Positions 1 through 12,910 of a stretch of 64,000 nt of DNA are shown here, in pieces. Under the pieces are notes generated by a model, which saw only the letters and a program-made list of their open reading frames with translations, was not told where the DNA came from and made no database searches. Numbering within the stretch: position 1 is the stretch's first letter; every line of letters starts with the position of its first letter. Source of the DNA: Roridomyces roridus (Eukaryota > Basidiomycota > Agaricomycetes > Agaricales > Mycenaceae); NCBI GenBank assembly GCA_029378245.1, contig JARKIF010000003.1, positions 1-64,000 of the forward strand. Reading direction: 5' to 3'. Position numbers and translations under genes: made by a program.

Positions 1-798
1 TGCGTTGCCTGCGTTGCCTTCATAGGTGTGGGTCGGTTCATATCCTCCATTAACACCCCCGTAGATCTCTCCGCTTGGGTTGTGATACAGCTCGAGCCCC
101 TCGTATTGCAGCGTGGCTCCAGATTTTCCGGAATGCACGGCCGGAGAGTACGCGTCGGAGCTCTGCGCAACGTACGTCTCGAACTGCCCACCGAAACTGG
201 CGTCGGTACCTACGTATTGCATCGCCGCCTGTTGGCTCCCGGGATCTACGGCTGAAGAGTGCACACTGGGAGTCTCCCCGGTACCAAGATACGTCTCGAG
301 CTGCCGGGCGAGCTCGACGGCACTAGCATATTCGGCGTCGCACTGGGCTGCGTCGTAAAGTGGACCGGCGCCATAGTTGGTGCCATGCTCATAGTGGTGG
401 GGCTGATTCACATCGGGGCCATCGTACGAGGAGGGTCCTTGAACCTCGACGCTTGGGTGCGCTTCGCGTTCACTCGAACTCGTCTCGACTTGAGGAGGAA
501 AAGGATAATAGTCGCCAAGTTCGGTCCAGCACTTTTTCCACGCCGGCCTACGCTTGGGCTAGTGTCTGTGATTTCAGCATTGGCACACGGGATATATTTT
601 CGCTCTCACCTTGTTAGACAAACAGCTCTTGTCTACAGAGCGATTGCGTCAGTATTGCGTTTACAAAGAGGCGCAGCTCGACTCACGCATCACAGCACAT
701 TCATATTCTGTGAACCTCTCCGACTTGTGTTGGATGTACACGCGCGTTCCCGGGCGGTAGTATACACCAGGCTTCCACTCTGCGGCGGCGGGGGTCAT
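1..798 (-). CDS. Hypothetical protein, 3' part cut by the window edge
   Basis: I do not recognise the family. Reading leftward from the ATG at 798, three exons join in one frame: 687-798, a 23 nt microexon at 610-632, and 558 down to the window edge. Introns are 633-686 (54 nt) and 559-609 (51 nt), both GTGAG...TAG. The start reads MTPAAAEWKPGVYYRPG and a basic stretch (KPKRRPAWKK) follows the second intron. The rest is rich in Tyr, Gly, Ser, Glu and Gln with loose repeats of the type QYVGTD / QFETYVAQ, so it is probably disordered. There is no signal peptide or membrane segment in the visible part. The C-terminus lies outside the window. Confidence 0.6.
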
Positions 799-849
799 AG
801 TCAGAGTTGTGTGTCAAACTCGAGTGGACCTGGTCGCTCATAAATACCA

Positions 850-3800
850 ACCTCTTCATTCACTGCAGTGTATGAAACACTTTACCCATAAGAAGTTTCC
901 TTATTCTACGACGTTGCTGTTATCAACTAGTCCGGATTTGGGTGTGCTGTGTGCCTTGGGCTGTATCTCGAGTGCGCATGATCACTTGAGAACGCTGTGA
1001 GTGTTAGAACGTGTCGTACACAATCTACACAGCCGAGACACGAGACGTATCGAACCTGGCAGGAACGGACAACGTCAACAAGGACACGATAGACCGTCTC
1101 AACCTCTTCGTTGAGTTCAGCCAAGTTCGGCGGGATGAATCCATTCTAGACACGCTGTCGATTGCCATTAAAAGCGGGGTGAAGATGCTGGGAACGGTTG
1201 CAAGAGGAAACCTCGAGTCAAAGCGGGGAGCGCAGCCTCCGAGTGCGCTTGCTAAGCTCCGACAAACTGGGCCAAACTCAAGGGAAAAATCAAAGTTCAG
1301 ACGGCCTGTGGTTCTCAACACTGCTTTAATCGAAGAAGCCGGAGCCTTTGATGAGAGATTGGTGAAGGTCGAGGGAAACTACGAGAAGATTCGGGCCATA
1401 CAAACAAGACCATACATCGCATCCAAATCCGGACGACTCAACGCCCACATCCAAATTGGGAAACACTACATTTCTGTCTAACAGTACTCTCCGTTCTCGG
1501 TCCACCGTCAGCGCAAAAAGGGCGAGGAAGCTCCACCGGCGTCTCCGCCCACGCCCACGCCCACAAAACGACGAGGTGTGGCGTACAAGGACGCAGGGGC
1601 TTGAGTAAGGCGGTGGAAGGGGACATCTCCGATGAAGATGCGGGACCAGTAGACTAGCGCGAGCGTCCGTCTGACTCCGATACATCATACGGGGAAGGAT
1701 GGAAGTGGAGTGGTGCTCTTATTCCGGGAAGCGATCCAGCACGCACACACACCAACGCGACGGGCCAAAGCCTAGCCCCGCAGAGGAACAGGGAGAAGAC
1801 GGAAGCGGGATGAAGCCAGGAGCGCATGGCGAGCGACATGGAGAGACTGCCAGCGAGCTTGGGTCGAGCAGATCGCTCAGCTGGGCGACATTCCGGTGAA
1901 AGGAAGCTCGTCCGCGATGCCGAGAGAGGCTGTAGACAACCAGTTGGCGCCCCACGACTTGGGCGGTGCCACACGGAGTAGCACCGGCGAGCCAGGAGAC
2001 GACCCGACGCGCGGAAAGCGCCACCTCATCCCAGATGTATGTAGATGGCGAGTGGCGGGCAGAGTGAGAGCGAGGAGCCCGCATCAAGGTGGTGCGTGTA
2101 TCCGGAGGGTAGACCCGTAGAGCGCGGGACATGGGTCGAGGAGGTCGTAGCCGTTCCACGAAAACAAGAAGCGCGGTGACGATTACGGAAAGGCGATGTA
2201 TTGCCATTCGTTCTCGTCGCGGACGGAGTGCAAGGCCAATGAGTGGAAGAACCGCCGCACGCACGCACGCCAGCGCCAGCCGTAGCGTAAGCAACTCATG
2301 GGCCAGGCCACATCAGACTCCTCCTTCGAGCACTCGGACGTGGGGCCTCCATCTGGGCAACTCAAGGAATCGATTGGGGTCCATAGAGGAGTCGCGATCT
2401 AGCCTACGTGCGACCCGTTAGCATGATGTCTGGAAGTCCACAGAGGAGTGACGATGACGTACCCAGCGACGGCGGTCGCGAGCTCTTCCCCTCTTCCCCA
2501 CCCTACATAGATGACCACCCGATATCCAAGCAAGACCTCTGGCGAGGGAAGTATCCGTCCTGTACAAGCGTCAGAAAGAGTAGCCAAATGAGGAGGCGGG
2601 GTACATACCGATGAAAGGACCCGTGACGTACATAGCGGTGACGGAGGACGAGCACGAGTGCACTCGTACAACTGTGTAGACCCAGCCAGGGCAGCATGAC
2701 GGGTGTATGTACGTCCGAGCGAGAGCATGTAGCGGGCTCGAGTGGATGACAGCGCCCGCCGTCGCCGACCCGCTGCTTCAATGAAATGGGACGGTGGTGA
2801 ATCACGTATCGTGACGCCGACCAGACCATTGAAACTGGGCGTAAACGGCCTGTCAGCCGGTGGAGATGGTGGATGACCTGCGCTCGTGTAGCTGGCGGGT
2901 GGGAAGGTTTGGAGCGTGGAGGGGAGGAGGGAAGTGAGGATTGGGAGCGAGTATAAAGCGACCGCCATCTTGGTCAGCGATGACAAGCATATCCCTGCCC
3001 CCACACGCATCTGCGAGGAGCAGCACCAATGCCAGATTTATGGGCGATCGGCATCACCTAGGCGACTGCGCGTACAGGCCTCGGGTAAGCCCGTCTCTTG
3101 TAGGTAGTCTGCAGTCAGGCCGTGGAGGAGAGCCTACTGGTAGCAGGTTAGTAGTAGGCCCGCCGCAGCATGGATCTGGATTACTGACGATGAGCCCGCA
3201 AACGTCTACCCCATCCCATCCTCCTTGTCCCGTATTTGCAAAAGCGCAATGTCGCGATCTTCTCTGACGTGTCCTCGTCCCGCTCCGATGAGACATCCCT
3301 TGGGGGAGATGCGAGTCAGACTCGCGGTCCCACGTCAGGTGGCCCACACACCTTTGTTATCCGGAAGTGCGGCTTGTCTGCATCCGCGGGAAGAGTCGAA
3401 AGTCCTGGGCGTGCAGAGAAGGAAGGGGCTGTACGATAGCCAAAGGGGACATCGAGTTTAAGGGACCGGGGAAGAATGAGCGAGGTATCCGTGCCACCCG
3501 ATCGAGGACACCAGATCTAACGAGAGCGAGCATCGTCAGCTGGCCAAAAGATAGAGAAAAGCAACTCACAAGGTGTACTGGACCGGTGTGAGGATGAACT
3601 GGACTCCACCGACAGCCCACCGTCTTGCTATTGCACTCGATCCGCCAAGGTCACTGGAATCGCGTTGGCAGGCAGTAAAAAAGCATCCGCAATGGGTATT
3701 GGAGAGTGTTCGGGTCGAATGAATGGCTTCAGACTCGGACAACAGCGCCATGGGGGTCGAGAGCAAGAGGTGATGCCGATTGTGCCGGTGATGCTCATCA
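850..3800 (+). other. Region of decayed coding sequence, no intact gene
   Basis: No intact gene can be built here. Short protein-like stretches occur on the plus strand in changing frames and are separated by stops. Examples are 1176-1480 continuing in frame past a TAA at about 1480 to 1604, 1893-2120, 2190-2400 (one internal stop), 2408-2614 and 3230-3440. They are charged, Ser/Arg/Pro-rich and carry no domain I know. The pattern looks like an old gene or transposon reading frame eroded by frameshifts and stops. Non-coding sequence with chance open frames cannot be excluded. Confidence 0.25.
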
Positions 3801-3827
3801 TTCTTCGCTTTGCTTTTGACCAACACC

Positions 3828-5091
3828 ATGGTCCTCACGCGACGCGCCCACCGAGCTCGCATGCTCATAACCCGCTGGCTCCCCAACGAGGTCCTCGCCG
3901 ACATCATCCGATACGCCGCCCAGTCCGACCGTGCAACGCTCTGTCGCGTCTCCAAGCTATTCCATGCGCTGGTCTTGCCCATGCTGAATCGACATGTCGT
4001 CTTCGTTTTGCAGGATGACGGCTGCTCATACCACCAACTTCTTGAAAACTTTTCCCGTGCTTTCATTCAAAATCCTAGGCGTGCAGACGCTGTGCGATCC
4101 CTGTTCTTTTATCGGTGCGTCAGGCTCTTTCTGTGCGACTCGCTACTTAGCTCAACTCATATACATCTGCAGATCCTTGGAATTCGAGGCTCCAATCAAC
4201 TACCACTCGTTATTTGAAGCCATGAAACTCATGGCAAGCATCGAGTATCTGTCTTTTAGCGATTTGCACGAACCGACGATCGCCACTCATCTGGCTTGCC
4301 TCACTTTCACAAACCTGTTGCTGTGCCGTATCATGGTCAAATGCAGTGCCTCGCAGACTACCGACATCACCAAATTCTGCACCCAGCACCCATCCATAAC
4401 TCATCTTTGTCTGGGCACGCCCGGCGCCCTTGGGGACGATTCATTCAAGCCGGAGCAGCGCTTTCTCCCGAATCTAGAACAGTACGAGGGGACGACGTAG
4501 TTCATTCGTAGACTCGAGACTCGAAGTCTCCGGTCTGTTCGATTCCCTCCGTGGGTTCGGATTGCAACGAACGATGTACAGACCCTCAAGACACTCGCCG
4601 ATCCCGCTTTCCCGTTTGTGCTCTCCTTCGAGCTTTCAATTCAGGAACTGGATAATGTGGGCGAGACGACCTTGTCACCTCTGTCGCAGGGACTCGCCCA
4701 CATGCACAGCCTTCAACTGCAAACATCAAAAGCAAACTCGGACGACCGGGTAGGTCATCTCCAGCAATCGCGTTAACTTTCTACGTCCTCAATTCAGCAT
4801 TCAGGTGACGCTAGGAGCACTCGACGCCATCACTGCACACCTTTCGCAGTTTGTCTGCATTGCATATTTTGCATTGACAGCTCGGCGTGGCCGAATTGTT
4901 GACGCTGAGGGTGTCGAAAACATTTTTCGCGCTTGGGCGGCGTCTTCTTCGACTCTCAAAGGCTGCTGTGTAGGTAGGTGATCTTCTTTCTGGCCCTTCC
5001 ATGTCAATCATGTCGTTCATCAGGCGAGATGGCATGGACGAAAGTGGGCAAGACGTGGGAGCAATGCTCCAGGGAAGAATTTGACGAGTAG
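3828..5091 (+). pseudogene. F-box protein gene interrupted by an in-frame TAG
   Basis: The N-terminus has an F-box (residues about 12-50: LPNEVLADIIRYA, then LCRVSKLFHALVLPML), as in SCF-type substrate adaptors. Four exons keep one frame: 3828-4114, 4173-4749, 4805-4973 and 5024-5091, with introns beginning GTGCGT, GTAGGT and GTAGGT. An in-frame TAG at 4498-4500 cuts the 366-codon frame at residue 204. Coding quality continues unchanged beyond it for another 160 codons through two correctly phased introns to a TAG at 5089. A TGG-to-TAG change would explain it. As it stands the gene encodes a truncated 204-residue protein. A sequencing error is the main alternative. Confidence 0.75.
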
Positions 5092-5625
5092 GCCGGATTC
5101 TCCGTGTTCAACGAGATATGAAGGTTGACTACCGGTTTTCAATACGATAGTTATGAATCGACTCGGGCTCGGGCAAAGAAGACTGCGCTGTCCGGCTCTG
5201 AATCCTCATCACCGATCCCCAACGAGTTTCTCCGAGGTAGTGAGTGTCTCGCTCTCACCGTCCAGCTTGCCTCCGTTACTGTCACGACATTCTTGGCACG
5301 GCGCTTCCTCTGGGAGCTGGAATTCCTCACCCCGATGAGCATGTCCTTGATACCCCGCTTTCAGCGGACGATGGTTGAAACCGCTTGACTCGGGATCGAG
5401 CTCAAAACCTTCGACCAAGGTGACTCTTTTTGCCGACGCCGTGGTGGCAATCAGTATGTCAAAACCAACACAAAATGATGCATTCGCAGTTCGAGCATTC
5501 CCCCGAGGACGGAGGCGTCTGGCAGTCGCATCATTGCATTACATTGAAGGTGAGCCGAGGCCGCTGAATATTATTATATTATTAATAACGCAATCACAAC
5601 CACCGTGAGTACCAGAACTCCAGGA

Positions 5626-7349
5626 TCATATCTGGCGAGCAACGTCCCACTGTGCTGCCGAGCTTGGGCCAGCAAACTTGGCAACTCCCACAGCTTCCAT
5701 TTCACCTCCCATGGATTCCGCCTTTTTCGTCGTGAAGGCCGCCCCAACTGTACTCTCAGTGGGATTGAAGCTCGAATTCTCGACCTGCGTGTCGCTGCCC
5801 ATGCCATGATCCCAATCGGCACCGCGAGTTGATTGGACGCTAAGATCAATGAAGGTCGACAGACAGACCGAGGGCGGGATTTGTGTTGTCTGCTCAGCAG
5901 AGGAGGATCCGGATGTCGCGCGATGAGCTTGCAGGGCGCGAATGAAGGACTGTAAGTGATGGTTTCATTCTTTCAGTTGGTGCAAAATCAAAATCACCTT
6001 ACCGGATCTGTTGCTGCGATTATGCTGTAAAGGAGGGGGCGTGCCGTGTATACCATGATACCTTTGCATTGAGGTTTGTGTGTTAGATGTCGCACTTAGG
6101 AAGGGAAATGAATGAATGAACCGAACAGAAGTGGTGGCCCACTCTGCGGGTTGAAATCAGATCTCAAATCTTGCATGTGGCGGCCTTACTTACGGGCACT
6201 GGCTGATCTTGCTCTTTCAGCTGGTAAACCGAGCATACCGCGCCTAAGATGTTTAGCAAACACGAGACCAGTGGATATATTCCTATGGTGGTCAATCAGT
6301 TCATGGTGGCCAGCCTAGCACAGGCCGAAGCGACTGACCTATTCGCAAGATGATTCCTCGCAGCCGGACGATTGTCAAGCGGGTGCTGCCCCGCGTCTGT
6401 GATTCCGAATCCGTGGAGTGCTTCGCGACTGTGCCGCGGGAGTCAAACTAGGTAAATGGATTTAATACGGATGAATGGTAGTAGGCCGAGTAAACACAAC
6501 GCACGATGAATGGCAGGAGGAACACAACGATGCCAAGGAATCCGACCACCTCTCCCGCTGAAAGAAGGAGCATCCAGACCGTCTCGGTCCCGATCACCCA
6601 GCGGAGCATCTCATTCTTGTCTTCGCTATTATACCAGCATAGATGATTCTTCGTGTCCAGTCTTCCAACGGCATGCGTGAGGAGCGGGACGGAGGAATGA
6701 GAACAAGGAATCACTCACCCAAGGCGCCCAGAGGCGTAGGCGCTGACGGAACATGCACTGCTGAGAACAACTGATCCGATGATGTAGTATTTCTCCATAC
6801 TTCTGCCGTTCACATTGTACACCAGCACCAGCCTATGTAATCCTGTTAGCACTGGATACATATTCTGGATGATATGCCTGCGCACATCAGGTTCAGGCCG
6901 ATGCAGAAAAAAATGCACAGGGAGAACAGGCCATTGAACTGTGATTGACTGAAATCAGTAACTGAATGGCAGAGATGCGATTGACCAACATTGAATAAGA
7001 ATGCCACCAGAGAACATTGCCAGCCAGAGAATACATACAGAAACTCGACAGGGCCCAATATGCCAAACATGACACTAAAGCGAGTCGGTAAGCCGCCGGT
7101 GTTGATGGGATGAGAATTTCATACTGGGACACCAAAGCATACACCAAAAGCCGAAAGCTGACTCGGTCCAGATGTGTCCGTGCTGAACGGAAGAAGGCCA
7201 AGTAGCCACTTGCAACCAGTACGCCCAAGGTAATAGCGAGCCCAGACATGGTCACACCAAGTATGACCGGGACACTGCAAACATTATTCCATGAAATGAT
7301 CAACACGAGCGCGGGTGACTCACTAGAAGCTCGGCAACGGATCCGACAT
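5626..7349 (-). CDS. Seven-transmembrane GPCR-like receptor
   Basis: A multi-pass receptor of the cAMP-receptor/Git3-like type common in Agaricomycetes, expected in the plasma membrane upstream of a heterotrimeric G protein. Eleven exons give 395 aa in a continuous frame: 7324-7349, 7125-7274, 6990-7074, 6886-6938, 6719-6832, 6505-6661, 6339-6447, 6194-6282, 6122-6143, 6003-6061 and 5626-5949. Family signatures are LDRVSFRLLVYALV after TM1, VNGRSMEKYYIIG in the third loop, RWVIGTETVWMLLL at the TM5 start, and a final AATDPSFIRAL at the end of TM7. The C-terminal tail of about 100 residues is Ser/Thr-rich and cytosolic. No lesion is seen. Exon 9 is only 22 nt. The ligand is unknown. Confidence 0.88.
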
Positions 7350-9272
7350 GGGTGCAAGAGAATTCTCTGCCTTTCACTGTGGACGATAGAAGTGGGAGGT
7401 GGTAAAGGATAAACGAGGGTGCAACATATGATTAACATGTCTGTGTAAGCCCTGCTGATCGACAGGGGTCCGTCCGGCGCCGCCAATCGTGCCTGACAGG
7501 GTGGAATGACAAATGTTGAAACGACGGGGAAGCTCTTGGCAACAGGAATGTTCCTGCATATCAACCACGGATTCAGAACGGGACCCTGGCAACCAGGTGA
7601 GCCGGACTAGTTGAGAAATTCCTCGAAAGCACCTCCCCGAGTCCCGATGCCACTGCCGTTCTTTTCAGCTGCTGCGAGTCGGGCTCCAGAGTCATCCTCC
7701 ACTTTTCTTTTGGTTCCGCCCTCATTCAGCTTCGGTTCCGATTATGACGGCGATCACTGAACCACGGCATCGATTCAAAGCGGAGAATATTCGAAGGTGT
7801 TGGTGACGTACAAGCTATATTGACTGCAACAGCCAACTCCAAGTTTCGGTCCAACCATTGCCGTACACCACCGATCCGAAGACGCGTTGAGTTGACGTCG
7901 GGAGAGAACGTCAAACGATGATTCTGCGCCACATCAGATTAATACACTTCCGACGTCGAAATACCCGTCAAAACTGCTAACATTTGAGCGTCAATTGACA
8001 CCGACGTCGAATCGATGTCGACTCCTTACCTCGAAATAATGCAGCTGCTGCAGTCAGGGAGAGCTCGATTGTTGATCAATATATGTAATTCTCAGAAGCC
8101 CACACATTGGATATGCAGGGAAAAGAATAGATTGGAAAGCTACGGAAACAAACAGCGTGCATACGACAGCCCAACATCTACACTCCAATGCCCTGCTCAC
8201 GAGAACGCGGCCGAAGGTTACCCAAACTGAATGTTTTGGAATGTGATTTGTAGGCAAGTTGGGTGGTGAGTTGTGGCTTGAGGTTGAAGCACGAACATTG
8301 AGGTTCGTTATCACGGGTGTGGGCTTGGGGGCTTGAGGAAACTAGCAGCCGGAGTTACGTAGGTTTTGGCATTATCGGCTCGTTGTCAAGGGTACAGGCA
8401 TTCGTCCTCACTGTGAATTGAGAGGGACAAGGAGAGACCTTGGAAGGAGTTGGAGAGAGGGAAGGGAGGGAGGGAAGATAGGGAAGAGAGGGAAGGAGGA
8501 GCATGCTTCATGGAATCGTGTCGACACGAACTTGGCGGATGTGGCGCGGACGGAGGATGTAGTACAGAGTGTGAGCTTCATGGGCTTGCGTGTGGATGCC
8601 TGAGGTGAAACCAGGGTGACTGTCTTGAGGTCCCGGATGTTTGTCTCGTCGAGGTCGCCGATGAGTTGGCATGCGCGAGTCCGAGTGACAGCAGCGGCGG
8701 CGCCTTGCAGGGTGAGCACAGGACACTGCATGGGTGTTGTGGGGCCGGCGGTGTGCTGGGCCAAGGCGAGGTCAGTTGTTGATGCTCGGTTGACGAGCAG
8801 GAGTGGGTGGTGGCAGGAGGAAAGAAGTGGGAGACGACAAGTGTTGACCAACCCACGTGATTGGTCACGCGCATTCAACAAACCTTCCTCGCTTCAAGTT
8901 CCAAGCGCGGATGTCACCGGATGACAGCCCGAGTCTCTCGGCTCTTGCTCGCAGCTCAGCTCAAAGTCACCACCCACAGTGCACAAAGTTCTGGGTTCAG
9001 CACAAATTACCGTTGTATAACTATAAGTACAAGGCAAACACTCAAAATTCAAACTGTTTTTAATCCATGTAAATACTAAATCATGTAAGTCCGCTGGAGA
9101 ACTTCTGTTGAATAAATTGTTGATATAACATCGGGCAATGTGCCCGGATAGACGTTGGTGAGGTACTCGATACGATGTCGTTTCCACCTTAAATTGACGC
9201 TGCGGGAATTACATCGAATTGACGTCGAGGCTATTCCATTTTTACATCACCAAGAAACACTGATACGACATC
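7350..9272. other. Intergenic region, no gene supported
   Basis: This is upstream of the receptor gene and should contain its promoter. Short open frames on both strands, including a 157-codon minus-strand frame at 8408-8881 (Ser/Thr/Pro-rich, no known domain), are not convincing genes. A GACGTCGA-rich patch occurs at 7950-8030, and a related inverted patch (AATTGACGC...) at 9190-9235. These could be worn ends of an old inserted element, but I cannot fix boundaries. Confidence 0.3.
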
Positions 9273-10213
9273 TTATGGCAGGATACAGGTAGCAAAATTA
9301 TTCTGTGAATCAGGAAAATGACACCACCTTCAACACAAAAAATCCACCACTTAGGGTGTTTGGAAAAAAAAGACGCAACCTTTGGAGTTGAGAAAGTTCA
9401 GGGACATCACAGATGCCGTGGAACATGCCGGGACATCAATCATTGATTATTTCCGCCGGACGGCAATGGCTCGGTTGCTACATTGCCGGAATGATGAATT
9501 CACCAAGGCTATAGATGTCAACCCTCGGCAGCCTGAGGGTTCATTCAATTCCTGAATGCTCTGCTGCTACCGAGAAGTTAGAACCCTACTGTCTGATCGA
9601 TCAAAGTTTATCTATCTGGAACTCAGTCCCTTGTCGAGATTCAACATCAAGTTCAATTGTGTCATTGCATTGAATGCTGGCAGAGTGCCGGTCAGTGGTA
9701 CTTAATGATGAAGCTGCCCGATGAAATACTTACCATGTGTTGTAGTTTCTGATGCAAGGGAGTTCGATCCCTAATAATTCTGCTTCAAAGAATAAGATTT
9801 ACACGATGGCGGTGAAGCCGGGGGTTACAAGCTCGTGAGGAATCTCCCTCTCTAGCTACCGTCTATATACTAATCCCCATGCTGCGCCGCAGTCCTTGGT
9901 CTGTAATCCGTAGTCGAGCGCAGCCCAACACAGCCCCGAATATTCTCCGAGGCTCGGGCGCTGAATGCTTCATAATCCAACACCATGGCCATCAGCCACC
10001 TGGCTGATGGAGTAGTTGCCGTTGATTTTGTTATCACTCGGCGGCGGCATCACATCAGTTTGCGTCGGCGAGACAAGCTGACAGTGGTGCTTTCCAATTG
10101 GCTTCAAATCTCAAGTGGTGCTTTTTTCTCATGATTCAGCTAGGTGGTGCTTTTTTTCTGTGTGAGTCCTTCAGTGGTGACACAAATAATTTTGCTACAT
10201 GTATCCTTCCATA
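9273..10213. mobile_element. Non-autonomous DNA transposon with long inverted ends
   Basis: The left end (TTATGGCAGGATACAGGTAG, then CAAAATTATT) is matched in inverse orientation by the right end, which reads TATGGAAGGATACATGTAGC then AAAATTATT on the minus strand. The flanks share ACATC (9268-9272 and 10214-10218), a likely 4-5 bp target-site duplication. Subterminal GTGGTGC(T)n motifs repeat at least three times in the right arm, and related CCACC motifs occur on the left. No transposase frame lies inside, so it would depend on another element. A hairpin AGGGAGTTCGATCCCT near 9757-9772 resembles a Pol III B box. Confidence 0.7.
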
Positions 10214-11289
10214 ACATCTTGCTTTGACGTCGGTCTGAATTCGGCACGGGTTGGTGGTGTAGCGAACTGCTTGCTCGATAGTTGATCCCCGTCTGCATCA
10301 CAATTTTCGATGCCCAGTCTTATCAAGTGGCTACGGTTGACTCCGCCATGCTTGCATAATAATTCATCAACAACCTGCTACCCATGCTGAACGCCAGCTG
10401 GCCCTACTTGAGTTCCCGACGATGGAGCGGCCGGAACACACCGTTCATCAGAGCTATACCGAAGCAAATGGTGGTGACCCAGGAAAACGCCGCCGGCCTG
10501 CTGCTCCAAAGACGAAAGCAGCGCTGGCGGAAAGATTTGTCGTCCGCACCGGGGAAGAAGTCGGGGGGACTTCGAGTTTGCAATGGCGAGGGAGGAGCGG
10601 TCAGATGCAGCGAGTTTCAGGGTAGTGTGAGGCAAGAGTCAATTGATGGAAGTCCAGCGAGCCTGTGAGCAGGACGATGGCGGAGTGACAGGTGGCGGTG
10701 ATCCCCTCTTGATGTCGTACCACCACCTGCACGACGACGACTTTGATTCTCCGGCTTCCTCGACTCACGGATCCCATCTCCATCTTTGTTTTTCTGTTGT
10801 CCTTTTTGCACACCCCCCCCGGACTCCGCTCCAAATGCTGGCGCCACTTCCTTATCTCATTCCGACAAGATCCGATCATCCCATCAAGCTCCCGTGGAGA
10901 GCTCCCCCGCTGTCGGCGGCTACTCTCTCCAGTCTTCGACGCATCCACCGGTGTAGGGTTTGGCTGCAGATTCCCAAAGGGGCCTGCGGTACCGGTGAGC
11001 CCCTAGCGCCGCTGACCACTTTGATAGCAACCGTTGACCCCTCTCCGCAACCTCCGTGACGGTTTTGGCGACCGATCTCCCCTCTGTTTCCCAACTAGAC
11101 GCGTCTGTCACAACGCATCCATACCTGCTGCCAACTTGACTTCGGGCCTTCACTGGCATGGCAGTCCTACTCGTGCATTACCCCTTCGAATTGGGGAATT
11201 GGGGCCCTCTATACATTCAATGTCCCTCCTTCAAATTGCCTTTCGCATCTGTTGTACCATCTCCTCTCCTCGTCTGGCTCCCGATACCT

Positions 11290-11600
11290 CCCATTCGTGT
11301 CCCTTTGACTCGGGCTATTCCCTTCGTGTGTCCTTCGACGCCTCCCATGTACATGTCCGATGTCCGTGCCGGATCGCTCGTGTGGCTTTCAATGCCTCCC
11401 ATATACATGTCCGATGTCCGTGCCGGATCGCCTCTTTAGTGTGGCTTTCAATGCCCCCATCTATGCCCGTTGTCCAATCCGGATGACCTACCCCTCACTC
11501 GTGTAGCTTTCGATGCCTCCCATTCATGTCTGTTGTCCAATCCGGACTGCATTCGTGTGGCTTTCCATGCCTCCATTCGAACTTCATATTCGTGTTCAAC
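11290..11600 (+). repeat. Imperfect tandem repeat, unit about 54-62 bp
   Basis: About five degenerate units run head to tail. Each starts near CGTGTGGCTTTCAATGCC and continues with CTCCCAT(A/T)...ACATGTCCGATGTCC. The second and third units are nearly identical over about 45 bp, and later units diverge. No reading frame is maintained through the array. Confidence 0.6.
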
Positions 11601-12887
11601 CTACGCGTTCGTGGCCGTCTTTCGACCCGGATTACCCTCTCCATTCGGTGCCTCTCATTTGAACTTTGCAGTAACTATGTCGAACCTCGCTGTCGTGGTC
11701 TAATCTGAATCGCTTTCTTTATTCGGCCGCGGCCGCCTCTCCTTGGAACATCGTGTTCAACCATCCGATCTCTTATCCACCGTCTTGAATCTCGATCTGG
11801 ATAAGCTTACTCTTCTGAATGCTAATACCTCCTATCTGAAACTCTTCGCTTTCGTGTCCTTGGTGTAATCCCGATGATGTTCTGCATTCAATTCTCGATG
11901 CCTACTGACCGGATTTCGCATCGTCGTATCCACTCTGAATTTTCACCTGTGTTAAACCACCCCTCCCGTGTCCGTCGTGACATCCGTATTGCCATCGTCA
12001 CCTGCCTTTCAATCCTGCGTCATTCATATTTTGTATCCATTGCCTTGGGGCTTTCCATCAGCATCCATGTTCCAGCGCTTCCTCAAAGGCTATGGTCTAT
12101 TTTCATTGGTGACACTGGGTGTTTCCAACTTCTCAACGAGGTTACACTCATTTCACGGATTTTTGGCGCACTCAAGCCCAGTCCTCATTCGGCGTACGCG
12201 AGACCGGCTTGTTCAAGCCCATCTTTTTCCGAGCCCATCGTCCGTTCGACCCTTTTTGTTCGAGCCCATCCCATCCTTTGGCCGGCGTATTGAAACCCTT
12301 GTGTATTTCAACCAACGCCTCAAGCTTGAACGCATTGTCCCTGATTCGTCTTTCCCCTTATCCATTAAACCAGCGCTGTCGAGTCTTCTAACCTCCTCAA
12401 CCCTCCAGTCGAAAACCCGGCCAGCCGCGCCTTCTCGATTCCGAAATAATCGGCGTCTCGGGCCATGCAGTGCATGCACTCTTCCCTCCGGACCAGCATC
12501 TCAAGCGGATATGTATACCTATAATTGTTGCACACCCGATGCGGTGCCAACTTCTCTCATCGAACACACCAGCCCCTCCGATCGCCTCTCTATCTAGCGG
12601 CCGTAAACGCCGAAGTCGAACCTCTATCTCCTACCCCGCACCTATCAGGTGGGTCCGTTTCGCCTTCCCCAGCACTTTCGGCAACGGTGCTCCACATGGC
12701 TGAAACTCCGGTTATCCATATCCGAGTACAACACCATGCAGACCCGACCCTTACTCTCTATTAATCCCGTTCCCTGCTGTACTTTGTTATCGCGCCTCAT
12801 ACTCGTATGCAAGATCTCTCCGTCGAGCTCCCTCCTCTGTCTAGACTTCATGTGGGAACTTCGCTCGCATACAAGGCTTCCAGAACA

Positions 12888-12910
12888 CCCCCCCCCCCCC
12901 CCCCCCCCCC
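12888..12910 (+). repeat. Homopolymeric C tract (23 C)
   Basis: An uninterrupted run of 23 cytosines lies in non-coding sequence. The minus strand is a G run able to form quadruplex DNA. The length is liable to replication slippage and sequencing error. Confidence 0.9.

Noticed and set aside
1011..1481. 156-codon plus-strand open frame as a complete gene
   Set aside because: It has no ATG (it begins at a GTG), no domain and no splice partners, and its frame quality continues past its stop. It is treated as part of a decayed region.
9660..9780. Possible tRNA gene around the GTTCGATCCC motif
   Set aside because: The T-arm-like hairpin exists, but no acceptor stem or anticodon arm can be formed around it. 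It is kept only as a B-box-like motif inside the transposon.
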